Origin: Minisyncoccota bacterium | GTDB taxonomy: Bacteria; Patescibacteriota; Microgenomatia; Levybacterales; UBA12049 | Assembly (NCBI GenBank): GCA_025449795.1 | Contig: JANWIQ010000027.1 | Location: 1-20,440 of the forward strand | Length of the DNA stretch: 20,440 nt | Reading direction: 5' to 3' | Shown here: one piece after another, positions 7,021-14,534 of the stretch | How positions within the stretch are numbered: the first letter of the stretch is position 1 | Layout of the letters: every line of letters starts with the position of its first letter | Program-made: the position numbers and the translations under genes | The notes under the pieces: generated by a model | Databases searched by the model: none | What the model saw: only the letters and a program-made list of their open reading frames with translations | What the model was told of the DNA's origin: nothing

Positions 7021-8226
7021 TTAAAATGGATAAATACCCCACAAGCTTAACATAAAATAGAAGTTAAAAACAATTCCATAACAAATAAGTATTTTTGCCC
7101 TTGTTGGTAAACGTTCTGGAAATACACTTAGAAGTAGTATAAATAAAAACGGGTAAAAATCTACTGCATGACGGTATCCGTATTGCCAAGCACCATAGGC
7201 ATAATAGGTGAGCGTAGGTATAAGCATAACGATAACAGTAACAGCCGAAGAGACCAAATAACTTTTTTTCAAATTCAGAAAAAATAGATAGATAAATAAT
7301 GGTGATGTAAAAAAAAGTCCCAGACCCCATGGGTCTATTTTAATATAAGGAAATTGAAGCACATAGCTTATTGGGTTCTCTTTAATAGGGTCCGGCCCTT
7401 TGAAGAGAAATAAAAAAAGATTACCCGGAATATGTGTTACTGAGAAAAAACCTTTTTGTTTGGCATACAATAAATCCTGACTATTGGAAACATTATAATT
7501 ATATCCATTTTCCATGACTGAGCCAAAACGTACATAGTTAAAAGTAAATAAAATCAGTATGCTTAACGTAATAGGAATAGATAGAAGACATATAGCTTTT
7601 ATTTTGTGATTTATCAGCGGTGAGAAAATAATTTCTAACAAAAAGAAAACAGATCCAAAAACAATAATATCTCTTGTTAATATACCAAGCCCAAAATACG
7701 TACCTATAAGAAAGAATCTTTTTTTTCCAAAATATTCAAGAAGACTCAAAACTAAAAGAAACACGGTAACAACTTGTACTAAAAATGCAGAGATATTAAT
7801 AACAATAAGGGAAATAAATATAGAGCTAAAAATGAAGAAAATTCCCATCCACAGCGAATCTGCTCTTTTCATTCCCAATTTTTTTGCCAGATCAAAAAGT
7901 GCAATAAAAAGCAAAGGGACAATACATATCCCTATTATTTGTTGTGAAATCCCTGTGCCAATAAGAAAAACAAAAGGCATAAGTAGTACCGCAGGAAATG
8001 GTCCGAAAGGCACAAAATATGTATTGTGGAATACAGCAACATCATTCAACCAGGAGGGAGGATAAATATTAAGATGTCCATGAAGAAAAGCATCTGCCTG
8101 TAAAACAAAATGGGTGTTACCTGTAATGATTAATGCTTTTTGTATGAGAAATAATGAAAAGGTATAACATACAAAAAATAAAATAACCGGAATAAGCACG
8201 TCATGTTTTTTAAAAAATAATTTCAT
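7021..8226 (-). CDS. Polytopic membrane glycosyltransferase-like protein (GT-C fold type)
   Basis: A 401-residue integral membrane protein with roughly ten hydrophobic segments. An acidic residue in the first external loop (QADAFLHGHL, Asp45) is followed by NIYPPSWLNDVAVFHNTYFVPFGPFPAVLLMP, then a C-terminal GYRHAVDFYPFLFILL. This arrangement is typical of GT-C transferases that use polyprenyl-phosphate sugars (PMT/ArnT/GT87-like), so membrane transfer of a sugar is the likely role; donor and acceptor are unknown. The open frame continues upstream to 8355 but that would overlap the preceding gene by 122 bases. The ATG at 8226 begins MKLFFKKHD just before the first membrane segment and lies 7 bases after the previous stop. 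No Shine-Dalgarno is visible. It is the middle of three consecutive membrane transferase genes. Confidence 0.8.
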   Translation of the reverse strand: MKLFFKKHDVLIPVILFFVCYTFSLFLIQKALIITGNTHFVLQADAFLHGHLNIYPPSWLNDVAVFHNTYFVPFGPFPAVLLMPFVFLIGTGISQQIIGICIVPLLFIALFDLAKKLGMKRADSLWMGIFFIFSSIFISLIVINISAFLVQVVTVFLLVLSLLEYFGKKRFFLIGTYFGLGILTRDIIVFGSVFFLLEIIFSPLINHKIKAICLLSIPITLSILILFTFNYVRFGSVMENGYNYNVSNSQDLLYAKQKGFFSVTHIPGNLFLFLFKGPDPIKENPISYVLQFPYIKIDPWGLGLFFTSPLFIYLFFLNLKKSYLVSSAVTVIVMLIPTLTYYAYGAWQYGYRHAVDFYPFLFILLLSVFPERLPTRAKILICYGIVFNFYFMLSLWGIYPF

Positions 8227-8233
8227 TAGGTTA

Positions 8234-9898
8234 TTATAAATTTTTTTGATTGAGTATGCCAACAAGTTGTTGTTGGGAAAAATGTTTTGCATTCTTAAAG
8301 ATAAATGCTTTGGGATGGTCATAGACTTGGAAAGTTTCTTCACTGCTGTCGTCATTTATAGTAACTCCAAAAAGCGTTGGATATGAAGAAAATGTTCCAA
8401 CATTCTCATAACCCAATTTTCCTGCAAAAAGTAATTTGTAGTAGTTAGCTGTGATGGGATACAAAGAAGTAAGCCGCATAAGCGTGCCATAAATCCTTCT
8501 GCTATTTATGGCAATATAATCTGCAGTGCTCAGCGTTGATGCAAGGTATACAATTTTTTGCGGGCCGTCAGCTTGGTACATATCCAATTGTTTTTCCTGA
8601 TACTCCCCCCCATTGTGGGTACCTAGCGCTACCGGTAATCCATCATCCCAACTTTCAGTAAGAATAACCGATCCTGGTTTGGCATGCTGATAGATATATG
8701 TCGATGCAGCAACACGTGTCTGCGGCCGCGTATATAGAGTAAAAAATGCAAATGCCCAGCCAATAGTCGTAAGAAGAGTAACGAGAATAATTGTATTTCC
8801 CAATAGTATAAAACGCTTTTGCACAGATATGAGTAACATACTTCCGGCAGTAATAAAAAAGGGAATTACTGGCATCATGTAGCGAAGAAATTTCGTATGC
8901 CAAGATCCAACATAGAGAAAATACACCAGGGGAAATACCCAAAAAATCATACGAATTGTTTGTTTTCTCTTGAGCGGTTCCAAAATAAGAAAAACCATGC
9001 CCACCACAGAAAAGATTGCTACAAGAGGTCCAAGCTGCCAAATAAAATTTTCTATTTGAAAAAGATACGGAATACTTCCGCTAAATTGCAGCGTATACAC
9101 AACCGGAAGTGTCCCTGTGGCGACGCCCGATTCATAATGCATAGAAGCAGCAAAGTCTGCGTAATCGAAGAGGGAATATGGTGAAAGGAGAAGAGCAAAA
9201 AGGGCAGTCGTTATAAGAAAACAGAGAATAGATGGAATAAGTCGAAGCAGTTTTTTTTGCTGTTTTCTCTTTGTCAATATAAAAAGTAATACGGCAACTG
9301 CTGGAAAAAGAATAAAAAGGAAAGCACTGGTTTTGGTTGCAATTGAAATTCCAAAAACAATTCCGAGCAAAACAGAAAAAAGAAAATTCGGTTTTTCTAA
9401 CCACAAAAGGGAAAGCCAACAGAGTAATACTCCAAAAAAAGTAATACTGCTTTCTGTTGTTGCAAAATGTGCATTTTGGATAGAGGTAACAGTAAAGGTA
9501 TAAAGAAGTATGGAAAGCAATGCAGTTTTTTTCCCAAATAATTTTTTTGCTATAAAAAATAAAGGAAGAATAGTATATGCAGAAAACAATGCAGAGTAGA
9601 ATCGCCCAATAAGATTTATTTTTCCCCAATCACTTACCCAACTGGGATCGTGAGTAAGGGTAACCAGTGTGTCTCCGGTCGCGCGATAAAGATAGATAGA
9701 AAAACCTCCATAGGCAAAAAATCCGGGATTTAGTTGGGAAAAGAAATGAATTTTTGTCACTGCATTGGCAATGTTGCGTTCGTCCGGATGAAAAAGAAGT
9801 CCATTGTCCCAATTAAGATTGTAGGTACGTAAAAAAAGGCTTACACAAAGACAAAAAAGAATAGTAAAAAAGGTAAGATGTTTTTGTAAAAACTTCAT
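8234..9898 (-). CDS. Glycosyltransferase family 39-like (PMT/ArnT-type) membrane protein
   Basis: A 554-residue polytopic protein. After the first membrane segment comes LRTYNLNWDNGLLFHPDERN with the acidic HPDE (37-40) in the first external loop, the position of the catalytic Asp/Glu in GT39/GT83 enzymes. A C-terminal soluble tail carries SYPTLFGVTINDDSSEETFQVYDHPKAFIF (described here in two parts, TLFGVTINDD and SSEETFQVYDHPK), a tail I associate with GT39-like proteins of Chloroflexi and CPR bacteria. It probably transfers a sugar from a polyprenyl-phosphate donor to a surface acceptor. The start is uncertain: a GTG at 9919 lies directly against GAGGA, too close for a normal ribosome site, so ATG 9898 (MKFLQKHL) is preferred. 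It is separated from the oxidoreductase gene by a short heptamer-repeat spacer. Confidence 0.85.
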   Translation of the reverse strand: MKFLQKHLTFFTILFCLCVSLFLRTYNLNWDNGLLFHPDERNIANAVTKIHFFSQLNPGFFAYGGFSIYLYRATGDTLVTLTHDPSWVSDWGKINLIGRFYSALFSAYTILPLFFIAKKLFGKKTALLSILLYTFTVTSIQNAHFATTESSITFFGVLLCWLSLLWLEKPNFLFSVLLGIVFGISIATKTSAFLFILFPAVAVLLFILTKRKQQKKLLRLIPSILCFLITTALFALLLSPYSLFDYADFAASMHYESGVATGTLPVVYTLQFSGSIPYLFQIENFIWQLGPLVAIFSVVGMVFLILEPLKRKQTIRMIFWVFPLVYFLYVGSWHTKFLRYMMPVIPFFITAGSMLLISVQKRFILLGNTIILVTLLTTIGWAFAFFTLYTRPQTRVAASTYIYQHAKPGSVILTESWDDGLPVALGTHNGGEYQEKQLDMYQADGPQKIVYLASTLSTADYIAINSRRIYGTLMRLTSLYPITANYYKLLFAGKLGYENVGTFSSYPTLFGVTINDDSSEETFQVYDHPKAFIFKNAKHFSQQQLVGILNQKNL

Positions 9899-9923
9899 AA
9901 AAAAACTCGTGCTTGTCACTCCT

Positions 9924-9951
9924 CTTAAATCCTAAATCTTAAATCTTAAAT
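9924..9951. repeat. Heptamer tandem repeat (CTTAAAT x4)
   Basis: Four head-to-tail copies of CTTAAAT occur at 9924-9930, 9931-9937 (CCTAAAT variant), 9938-9944 and 9945-9951. They fill most of the spacer between the oxidoreductase stop and the GT39-like start. The array abuts the palindrome at 9954-9982. Slippage here would change operon spacing without touching a reading frame. Confidence 0.85.
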
Positions 9952-11238
9952 CTAATTTCCTCTCATTATATGAGAGGAAATTTTTTGTCCTAGTTCCACA
10001 GCGTAATTTGTTCCCCTGTCCCATGGGTATACCTGCTGCATATTTGCAAGATACACCTCCTTTAAAGGAGTATCAAATGGGGGGATCAGTTTGGAGTAAT
10101 TTGTGGGAATAATGGGTTGTGCAAAAGGGACACTAAATTTTGTAAAACCAATAATATCTTTTTTGTACCCCGGATGGAGAGTAGAAAGATATGGGTCAAA
10201 TATAGCCATCAATTCTTCCGCAGTCTTTGAAAAATATGGATGGTCGTGAGGAAGGTAATTTCCCAGATATACAAGATGCTCATTATTGTAATGTTGTGGG
10301 TCCATGAAATTAGTATGTTCTACAATTGCAAGGACCGGAAAAGTAGTGTCGCAGATATTTAACCAATATGTCCCATCTTCCAAAAATTGTTTTTTAAGCC
10401 GTAGTACCAACATAACCGCACCCAATCCTTTTAATTTCATAAGATTTTCTTTATATCCTTCCGGAAGAGTTGGTGCGAGTTTTATCAATGCAAATGAGGG
10501 TAGTGTAACGATAACTTTATCAGCAGTTAGTAGTTGGTCGGCAGCAGTTGGGGTTTTGTATTGTATCGTTGGACTTTCCATTGAAGTAATTTGGTCGACA
10601 CTGGCATTATATATAATTTTGCCTCCTTTTTTCTCAATTTCTTTCGCAAAATACTGGGCAAATGCGAGAAATCCTTCTTGTGGGTATGCAAGAAAAGTTG
10701 TTCTTTTTACAATTCGTGCCCAAAACCATGCAAGAGAAATTTCATTGACATATTTTCCAAATTTCCCAACAAGGAGTGGTTTCCATAATATGGTATATGC
10801 TTTTGTGCCAATGGTTTTTGAAAGAAATTTTGTTGCTGTTATTTTTTCTAATGGCTTCCACAATGGGTCAAATCGTAAAAATGCCAAAACGGTTGCCATG
10901 CGAAGCCGTTCTCCTATAGATAGTTTTTGGAATGCTAATAATGTACGCGGTGAATCAAGTTGATAAATTTTTTTTTCAATGAGTGAAGAAGTTTTTGGCC
11001 TTTTCACAATAACTGGATAGGCAATTTCTTTTGCCAGTCCCAATATTGCCGCATCGTTCGTAAACCAATGATGGTAAAATGATTCCAGTGTCCACTCCCA
11101 TCCTTTTTCCTGATACCCAATAGCAAGCCCACCCGGTTGAGCATCTTTTTCCAGTATTGTCACCTCATGGCCTTTTTTCAAAAGTTCAAAGGCTGCAGAG
11201 AGTCCGGTAAATCCGGCGCCAATAATTGCAATTTTCAT
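9952..11238 (-). CDS. NAD(P)/FAD-dependent amine-oxidase-type oxidoreductase
   Basis: A 428-residue flavoprotein of the amine oxidase/protoporphyrinogen oxidase-like group. The N-terminus MKIAIIGAGFTGLSAAFELL is a Rossmann FAD site (GxGxxG at 7-12), followed by the acidic strand end VTILEKD and QPGGLAIGY. Further family landmarks are ESFYHHWF, LVGKFGKYVNEISLAWFWARI, VEHTNF, HLVYLGNYLPHDHPYF and C-terminal VYLANMQQVYPWDRGTNYAVELGQ, which closes the FAD site. It resembles the uncharacterised desaturase/mutase-like flavoproteins often found next to glycosyltransferases, so sugar or polyprenoid modification is plausible but unproven. Its ATG overlaps the preceding stop (ATGA at 11235-11238). Its last codons, encoding SSHIMRGN, lie inside a perfect palindrome. 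Confidence 0.88.
   Translation of the reverse strand: MKIAIIGAGFTGLSAAFELLKKGHEVTILEKDAQPGGLAIGYQEKGWEWTLESFYHHWFTNDAAILGLAKEIAYPVIVKRPKTSSLIEKKIYQLDSPRTLLAFQKLSIGERLRMATVLAFLRFDPLWKPLEKITATKFLSKTIGTKAYTILWKPLLVGKFGKYVNEISLAWFWARIVKRTTFLAYPQEGFLAFAQYFAKEIEKKGGKIIYNASVDQITSMESPTIQYKTPTAADQLLTADKVIVTLPSFALIKLAPTLPEGYKENLMKLKGLGAVMLVLRLKKQFLEDGTYWLNICDTTFPVLAIVEHTNFMDPQHYNNEHLVYLGNYLPHDHPYFSKTAEELMAIFDPYLSTLHPGYKKDIIGFTKFSVPFAQPIIPTNYSKLIPPFDTPLKEVYLANMQQVYPWDRGTNYAVELGQKISSHIMRGN
9954..9982. repeat. Perfect 12-bp inverted repeat spanning the oxidoreductase stop codon
   Basis: AATTTCCTCTCA (9954-9965) and TGAGAGGAAATT (9971-9982) are exact reverse complements around TTATA. On the plus strand the stem is followed by a T-run, on the minus strand it is preceded by an A-run, so it resembles an intrinsic terminator pointing away from the operon's direction. 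The minus-strand transcript would form a strong hairpin over the stop codon, which could stabilise upstream mRNA or affect coupling to the next gene. Confidence 0.75.
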
Positions 11239-12587
11239 AGCGTGGCTCCGCTCGTTACGAAGAATAATAGTATACCAATAGCAGTTGTCGCAACGCCTGC
11301 TACCCCGGCAATAGCAACAGAGTTAGATCCCGTGGGCGGTAAGGTTGGCCTCGTGGTAATAACAACAGCTGTGGTTGGGGTTGCAGAAATAGAACCTACC
11401 AATGGCGTTATCGTTGGCGTTATTTGAATAGGTGGGGTTGCAGTAGGTGTAGTAGGTGCCAATGTTGCCGATGGGGTTGCAGATTGGTTTACCTGAGACC
11501 CAGCAGCATATACAGTAAAGCTTTGGGTAAGGGTATGCAAAATACCATATTTGTCTGGAGTCGTAACGGTAATGGTATGAGGGCCAGGCGAGAGTGGGGT
11601 ATTCGGACGATATGACCAATTTCCATTTGCGTCGGATGTTACTTGCGTTGTAATTGCATTCGTGGAGTGAATAGAAATAGTAACCGTACTATTGGGTGCA
11701 GCTGTTCCTTGAAATTGCGGTTTTTGGTCGGTAAAGCTTTCATTATTTTTGGGAGTGATAATTTCCGGTGACGCTTGTAAATTACCTTGGGTAAAAGACA
11801 AGACAGGAAAATTGACCGTTGCAGAATTACTGGCAAGGGGGGTTGTCTGCAGGGTAAAATCATAATTTTGGGAAAGGGTAATTTGTGCAATAGGATTTAT
11901 GTCATTGATACCCGTGATGACTTGGGAAGTCAGTGATCCATTTGTTGCCAAAATTTGCAGCGTAGAGTCGGAGGTGAATGTTACCGGTGCGCTGAAATCT
12001 TTTGTCCGCATTGTATTTAACGGAAGAATATAGAGTCCCGCTGAATTCAAGAGGGTTGAGAGCATTTGTCCATTCGCAGTAGTAACAAAAACCAATGCTT
12101 CAACAGGTTTGGTCCCATCGGGTAAAAGTATTTTTCCAGCAAGCGGTGTTTGCTCTGTTGGATTTGTAGTAATACTTGCAGGAGTTGTAAGAGAAAAAAG
12201 TTTGTCACCATCCAAATAGGTTGTAGTATTTGAAGTAATTTTGAATAGATATTCTGTGTTGGGTGAAAGATTTTTTGCAGAAATACTATGGAGGGTATAT
12301 GGCTTTGGTATTCCGCTTTGCTGGTCCCTCTCATCCAAAATCACTTGCGGACTGGAATTGCTACTTTGTAGTGTGATGGTGCCAACAACATGTGCCGTTG
12401 TGGTATAGGTGACAGTAAAAGCAGTATCGCTCATGTTGGTTATCCGAACATCTTGCGGGTTGTCTGGCGGTGCTGCATTTTGAAACACAATAACTTTTTC
12501 CTGGACAAGAATCGACGTTACCACAACGCCAATAAGGAGCAATAGGACAGCGAGTAATGTCGGAATTTTTTTCTGCCAGAGCATCAT
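11235..12587 (-). CDS. Cell-surface protein with Fn3-like and Ig-like domains and LPxTG-type C-terminus
   Basis: A 450-residue predicted surface protein. An N-terminal signal/anchor segment (about 8-30) is followed by an Fn3-like region (about 40-130: PQDVRITNMSDTAFTVTYTT, NLSPNTEYLFKI). Next come a carboxypeptidase-regulatory-like beta domain (about 147-200: GKILLPDGTKPVEALVFVTT), an Ig-like repeat (about 272-360: PQFQGTAAPNSTVTISI, DANGNWSYRPNTPLSPGPHT) and a Thr/Pro/Ser linker. It ends with LPPTG at 416-420 and a hydrophobic tail. The tail ends FVTSGATL and lacks the basic residues of a classic sortase signal. It lies in ATGA overlap with genes on both sides of the pilus-like operon. Adhesin or pilus-associated structural role is inferred from domain type and position. 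Confidence 0.8.
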   Translation of the reverse strand: MMLWQKKIPTLLAVLLLLIGVVVTSILVQEKVIVFQNAAPPDNPQDVRITNMSDTAFTVTYTTTAHVVGTITLQSSNSSPQVILDERDQQSGIPKPYTLHSISAKNLSPNTEYLFKITSNTTTYLDGDKLFSLTTPASITTNPTEQTPLAGKILLPDGTKPVEALVFVTTANGQMLSTLLNSAGLYILPLNTMRTKDFSAPVTFTSDSTLQILATNGSLTSQVITGINDINPIAQITLSQNYDFTLQTTPLASNSATVNFPVLSFTQGNLQASPEIITPKNNESFTDQKPQFQGTAAPNSTVTISIHSTNAITTQVTSDANGNWSYRPNTPLSPGPHTITVTTPDKYGILHTLTQSFTVYAAGSQVNQSATPSATLAPTTPTATPPIQITPTITPLVGSISATPTTAVVITTRPTLPPTGSNSVAIAGVAGVATTAIGILLFFVTSGATL

Positions 12588-12901
12588 TGGGTTGTCCCTC
12601 CATCTGATGCAACAGGAATAGTGACAGATTGTAATGGCAAGACGGGTGTGATGGGCGCAACAGTTGGTGTTGGCGTTGGTGTTGGTTGTGTGGCGATTGC
12701 CGATTGCGGAAGAATCAATTGACGTTTTTTCAAAAGTTGCAGTGTTTTTGTATCGAATGTCCCATTAATTTGTTGAATATCTTGGGTAGTGTTGGAATTA
12801 ATAGTGGACGTAAGCACACCATGAAGTATGTTAAAGGTAATCCATAGTGCAACCACAAAGGTTGAGGAAATGAGAATAAATACAATATCTTTTTGTTTCA
12901 T
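12584..12901 (-). CDS. Small single-pass membrane protein of the pilN/pilO-like operon
   Basis: A 105-residue protein not recognised as a named family. It has a short basic N-terminus (MKQKD), one membrane segment (about 6-28), a polar region of about 40 residues (INGTFDTKTLQLLKKRQLIL), then a Pro/Thr-rich tail with PTPTPTP. The layout, membrane anchor plus short periplasmic region plus flexible tail, and the position right after the PilO-like gene recall PilP-type or other small accessory proteins of type IV pilus inner-membrane complexes, but no PilP signature is visible. Its start and stop each overlap the neighbouring genes by ATGA, so it is almost certainly translated with them. Confidence 0.7.
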   Translation of the reverse strand: MKQKDIVFILISSTFVVALWITFNILHGVLTSTINSNTTQDIQQINGTFDTKTLQLLKKRQLILPQSAIATQPTPTPTPTVAPITPVLPLQSVTIPVASDGGTTQ

Positions 12902-13521
12902 TGTTGTGATAAAAAATATGCGTTTCCCCGTAAACTGAGATTGTATAAATCTTCAGTTGCACTCGGTCTTGTTAAAGAAACTGCATCGATAGTGACAAGG
13001 CGATTAAAGTTGGTAATGGCATCTAAAAACGATTTGCAATGTTGGTAGGTCCCTGATACGTCAACGGCAAATACAAAAGAACTATTCTGTGCAGTCGTAT
13101 GTGTCGATACATCAACGGGAAGCGTTTGGATATGTAACAGCGCAACGCCGGAATTTTGGACGAGGGTTTGGAGTTGGCCTACCAGGACAGTCACGTCAGG
13201 ATTTATAGGAACCGCTGCAAAAATAACAGGCAAATCTTTTTGAATACTTTTATATGAAGTTTCAAGTTGTGACAAATTAATAATTTTTTGCCGTAATTGT
13301 TGATTTACAAATTGACTATCCGAAATCTGTTTTTGTAAATCTGCTATGGTAGAAAGCGTCGGACTGATTGCAAAAATACCAAAAAATGAAAGGGTGATAA
13401 GCGTGAGGATAATCGTAGTAAATGATTGCGCACGCTTTTCTTGCAAACGCGGCAGCAGTGCATGTAAATATTTTTCTGCTTGTGGAATTTGAAATACACT
13501 TTTCTCTGCTGTTAATTTCAT
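12898..13521 (-). CDS. pilO: PilO-like type IV pilus inner-membrane alignment protein
   Basis: A 207-residue bitopic protein: a cytoplasmic N-terminus of about 33 residues, one membrane segment (about 34-54), a coiled-coil-like stretch (about 58-95, LQKQISDSQFVNQQLRQKI), then an alpha/beta region with LVGQLQTLVQNSGVALLHI, VFAVDVSGTYQHCKSFLDAI and NFNRLVTIDAVSLTRP. This is the PilO/GspM-type architecture: membrane helix, coiled coil, ferredoxin-like domain. PilO pairs with PilN and links the cytoplasmic ATPase platform to the cell surface in type IV pili and related competence systems. It follows the PilN-like gene with an ATGA overlap (13518-13521). No PilM, PilT, PilB or pilin gene is in the window. 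Confidence 0.8.
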   Translation of the reverse strand: MKLTAEKSVFQIPQAEKYLHALLPRLQEKRAQSFTTIILTLITLSFFGIFAISPTLSTIADLQKQISDSQFVNQQLRQKIINLSQLETSYKSIQKDLPVIFAAVPINPDVTVLVGQLQTLVQNSGVALLHIQTLPVDVSTHTTAQNSSFVFAVDVSGTYQHCKSFLDAITNFNRLVTIDAVSLTRPSATEDLYNLSLRGNAYFLSQQ

Positions 13522-14108
13522 AGTGCACCTCCTGCATTTGCCGGAAGATTTCCGACTGCTACGCCTTTTGGTTGTTTGAATAAGGCGGTTATACTTACGG
13601 TAATCATTGCCGTTTCGGTTTGGTTATCAATTCTATCAATGCTCACACTTGCAATGGGAGCATATGCTTTTAATTTATTGATAAAGAGGGTAAGGGAATC
13701 TACGGATTGTACTGTTGCACCAATTCGTATGGCATCTGTCGCGACGTCAATAGTATGAATATTCATATCAGATGGAGCAAATGCTGCAACATCTGTTGTA
13801 TAGCTGGGGAGTGTATTGGTATGCTGGATAAGTGCTGCCGCGACATGCAGTCTTGTCTGGATATTTCTAAAAACTACTTCATTGTCATGAAGGAGCTTTA
13901 CGATTGCCTGTTGTTGAACAATCGTGTCGTGCAAATCTACGAGCATCCGATCCAGCGTGAATCGGTAAATAAAAGCACCCAGGGCAATAATCTCCGTACA
14001 GATAATAAGAAATCGCCCAACCGTTAAGGCAAAACCAATAAATCGTTCGAGAAAATCTCCTTGGCTGTGCTTTGCAAGATTGATGGTAATGTCTGGAGCT
14101 TTTTGCAT
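13518..14108 (-). CDS. pilN: PilN-like type IV pilus inner-membrane protein
   Basis: A 196-residue protein with N-terminal MQKAPDITINLAKH, resembling the conserved INLLP that PilN uses to bind PilM, then a membrane helix (about 25-48), a coiled-coil-like region and a ferredoxin-like beta-alpha domain (DAIRIGATVQSVDSLTLFINKL, ASVSIDRIDNQTETAMITVSI). The frame is open to a TTG at 14168, but that TTG is the first half of a strong -35 box, TTGACA, of a promoter whose predicted transcript starts near 14132. ATG 14108 is therefore the supported start. It heads the eight-gene minus-strand run, which suggests that pilus parts and surface glycosylation genes share one transcript. Confidence 0.8.
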   Translation of the reverse strand: MQKAPDITINLAKHSQGDFLERFIGFALTVGRFLIICTEIIALGAFIYRFTLDRMLVDLHDTIVQQQAIVKLLHDNEVVFRNIQTRLHVAAALIQHTNTLPSYTTDVAAFAPSDMNIHTIDVATDAIRIGATVQSVDSLTLFINKLKAYAPIASVSIDRIDNQTETAMITVSITALFKQPKGVAVGNLPANAGGAL

Positions 14109-14139
14109 AGATAAATCCAGGGTACAAGACCCCCATTTT

Positions 14140-14168
14140 AGTCTATGTGTTCTTGCGTGAATTGTCAA
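14140..14168 (-). promoter_or_regulatory. Sigma70-type promoter of the pilN-led operon
   Basis: On the minus strand a perfect TTGACA (14168-14163) is followed after exactly 17 bases by TAGACT (14145-14140), 4 of 6 matches to TATAAT. Transcription would begin near 14132, about 24 bases before the pilN ATG. The short leader holds GGGT-CTTGT-ACCC, a small hairpin. It is the best-looking promoter for the long minus-strand gene run. Confidence 0.7.
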
Positions 14169-14177
14169 AGAAGCATC

Positions 14178-14528
14178 TTACTTCTTAGAGGTTTTATTGA
14201 TAGATTTTGAGGATTTTTTCGCTAAAGACTTCTTAAGGGTAGTTTTTTTCTCTGTTTTTGTTTTTGCTTTGGATTCAGTTTTTGGTGATGTTTTTCCAGA
14301 AAGTAATGCAGCAAGGGCGGATTTTATCCGCGCAGCCTTATTCTTGTGAAGGAGGTGATGCTTAACTGCTTTATCCACCGCTTGGGTAGCAAGCCGTGCT
14401 GATTCTGCTTTTGGAGCTTTTTTTGCTTCTTTGAGTCTTTTTTTCATTGTCTCTTCAAAAGCACTATTTCTCATAGTCCTTTTTTTGTCCTGTCGCAATT
14501 TTTTCTTTGCTGATTTTATTACTGGCAT
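14178..14528 (-). CDS. rpsT: Small ribosomal subunit protein bS20 with lysine-rich C-terminal extension
   Basis: bS20 binds the 5' domain and helix 44 of 16S rRNA during 30S assembly. The N-terminal part shows the family pattern: MPVIKSAKKKLRQDKKRTMRN (SAKKxxRQDxKRTxRN), then VDKAVKHHLLHKNKAARIKSAL, matching the usual AVxKGVIHKNKAARxKSRL region. It has 116 residues instead of about 87. The extra 30 at the C-terminus (about 88-116) are almost entirely Lys, Ser and Thr with KTKTEKKTTLKK, a low-complexity basic tail likely to contact rRNA. The ATG at 14528 is the first codon after a -10 box, so the mRNA may be leaderless. It is divergent from murJ. Confidence 0.95.
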   Translation of the reverse strand: MPVIKSAKKKLRQDKKRTMRNSAFEETMKKRLKEAKKAPKAESARLATQAVDKAVKHHLLHKNKAARIKSALAALLSGKTSPKTESKAKTKTEKKTTLKKSLAKKSSKSINKTSKK

Positions 14529-14534
14529 ACGCCT

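Noticed and set aside
9132..9629. Minus-strand open frame of 165 codons rich in Cys, Phe and Tyr
   Set aside because: It is an out-of-frame shadow of the GT39-like gene; the composition is typical of a shifted membrane-protein frame.
10304..10963. Plus-strand open frame of 219 codons
   Set aside because: It is antisense to the FAD oxidoreductase, has no recognisable domain, and the minus-strand protein is clearly real.
11350..11480. Possible tandem repeat in the Thr/Pro-rich linker of the LPxTG-type protein
   Set aside because: This is amino-acid low complexity (PT/AT-rich) without a constant nucleotide unit, normal for wall-spanning linkers.
14163..14200. AAGAAG-N7-CTTCTT after the rpsT stop as an intrinsic terminator
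   Set aside because: The stem is 6 bp and mostly A-T, followed by only three T residues before the pilN -35 box; not convincing.
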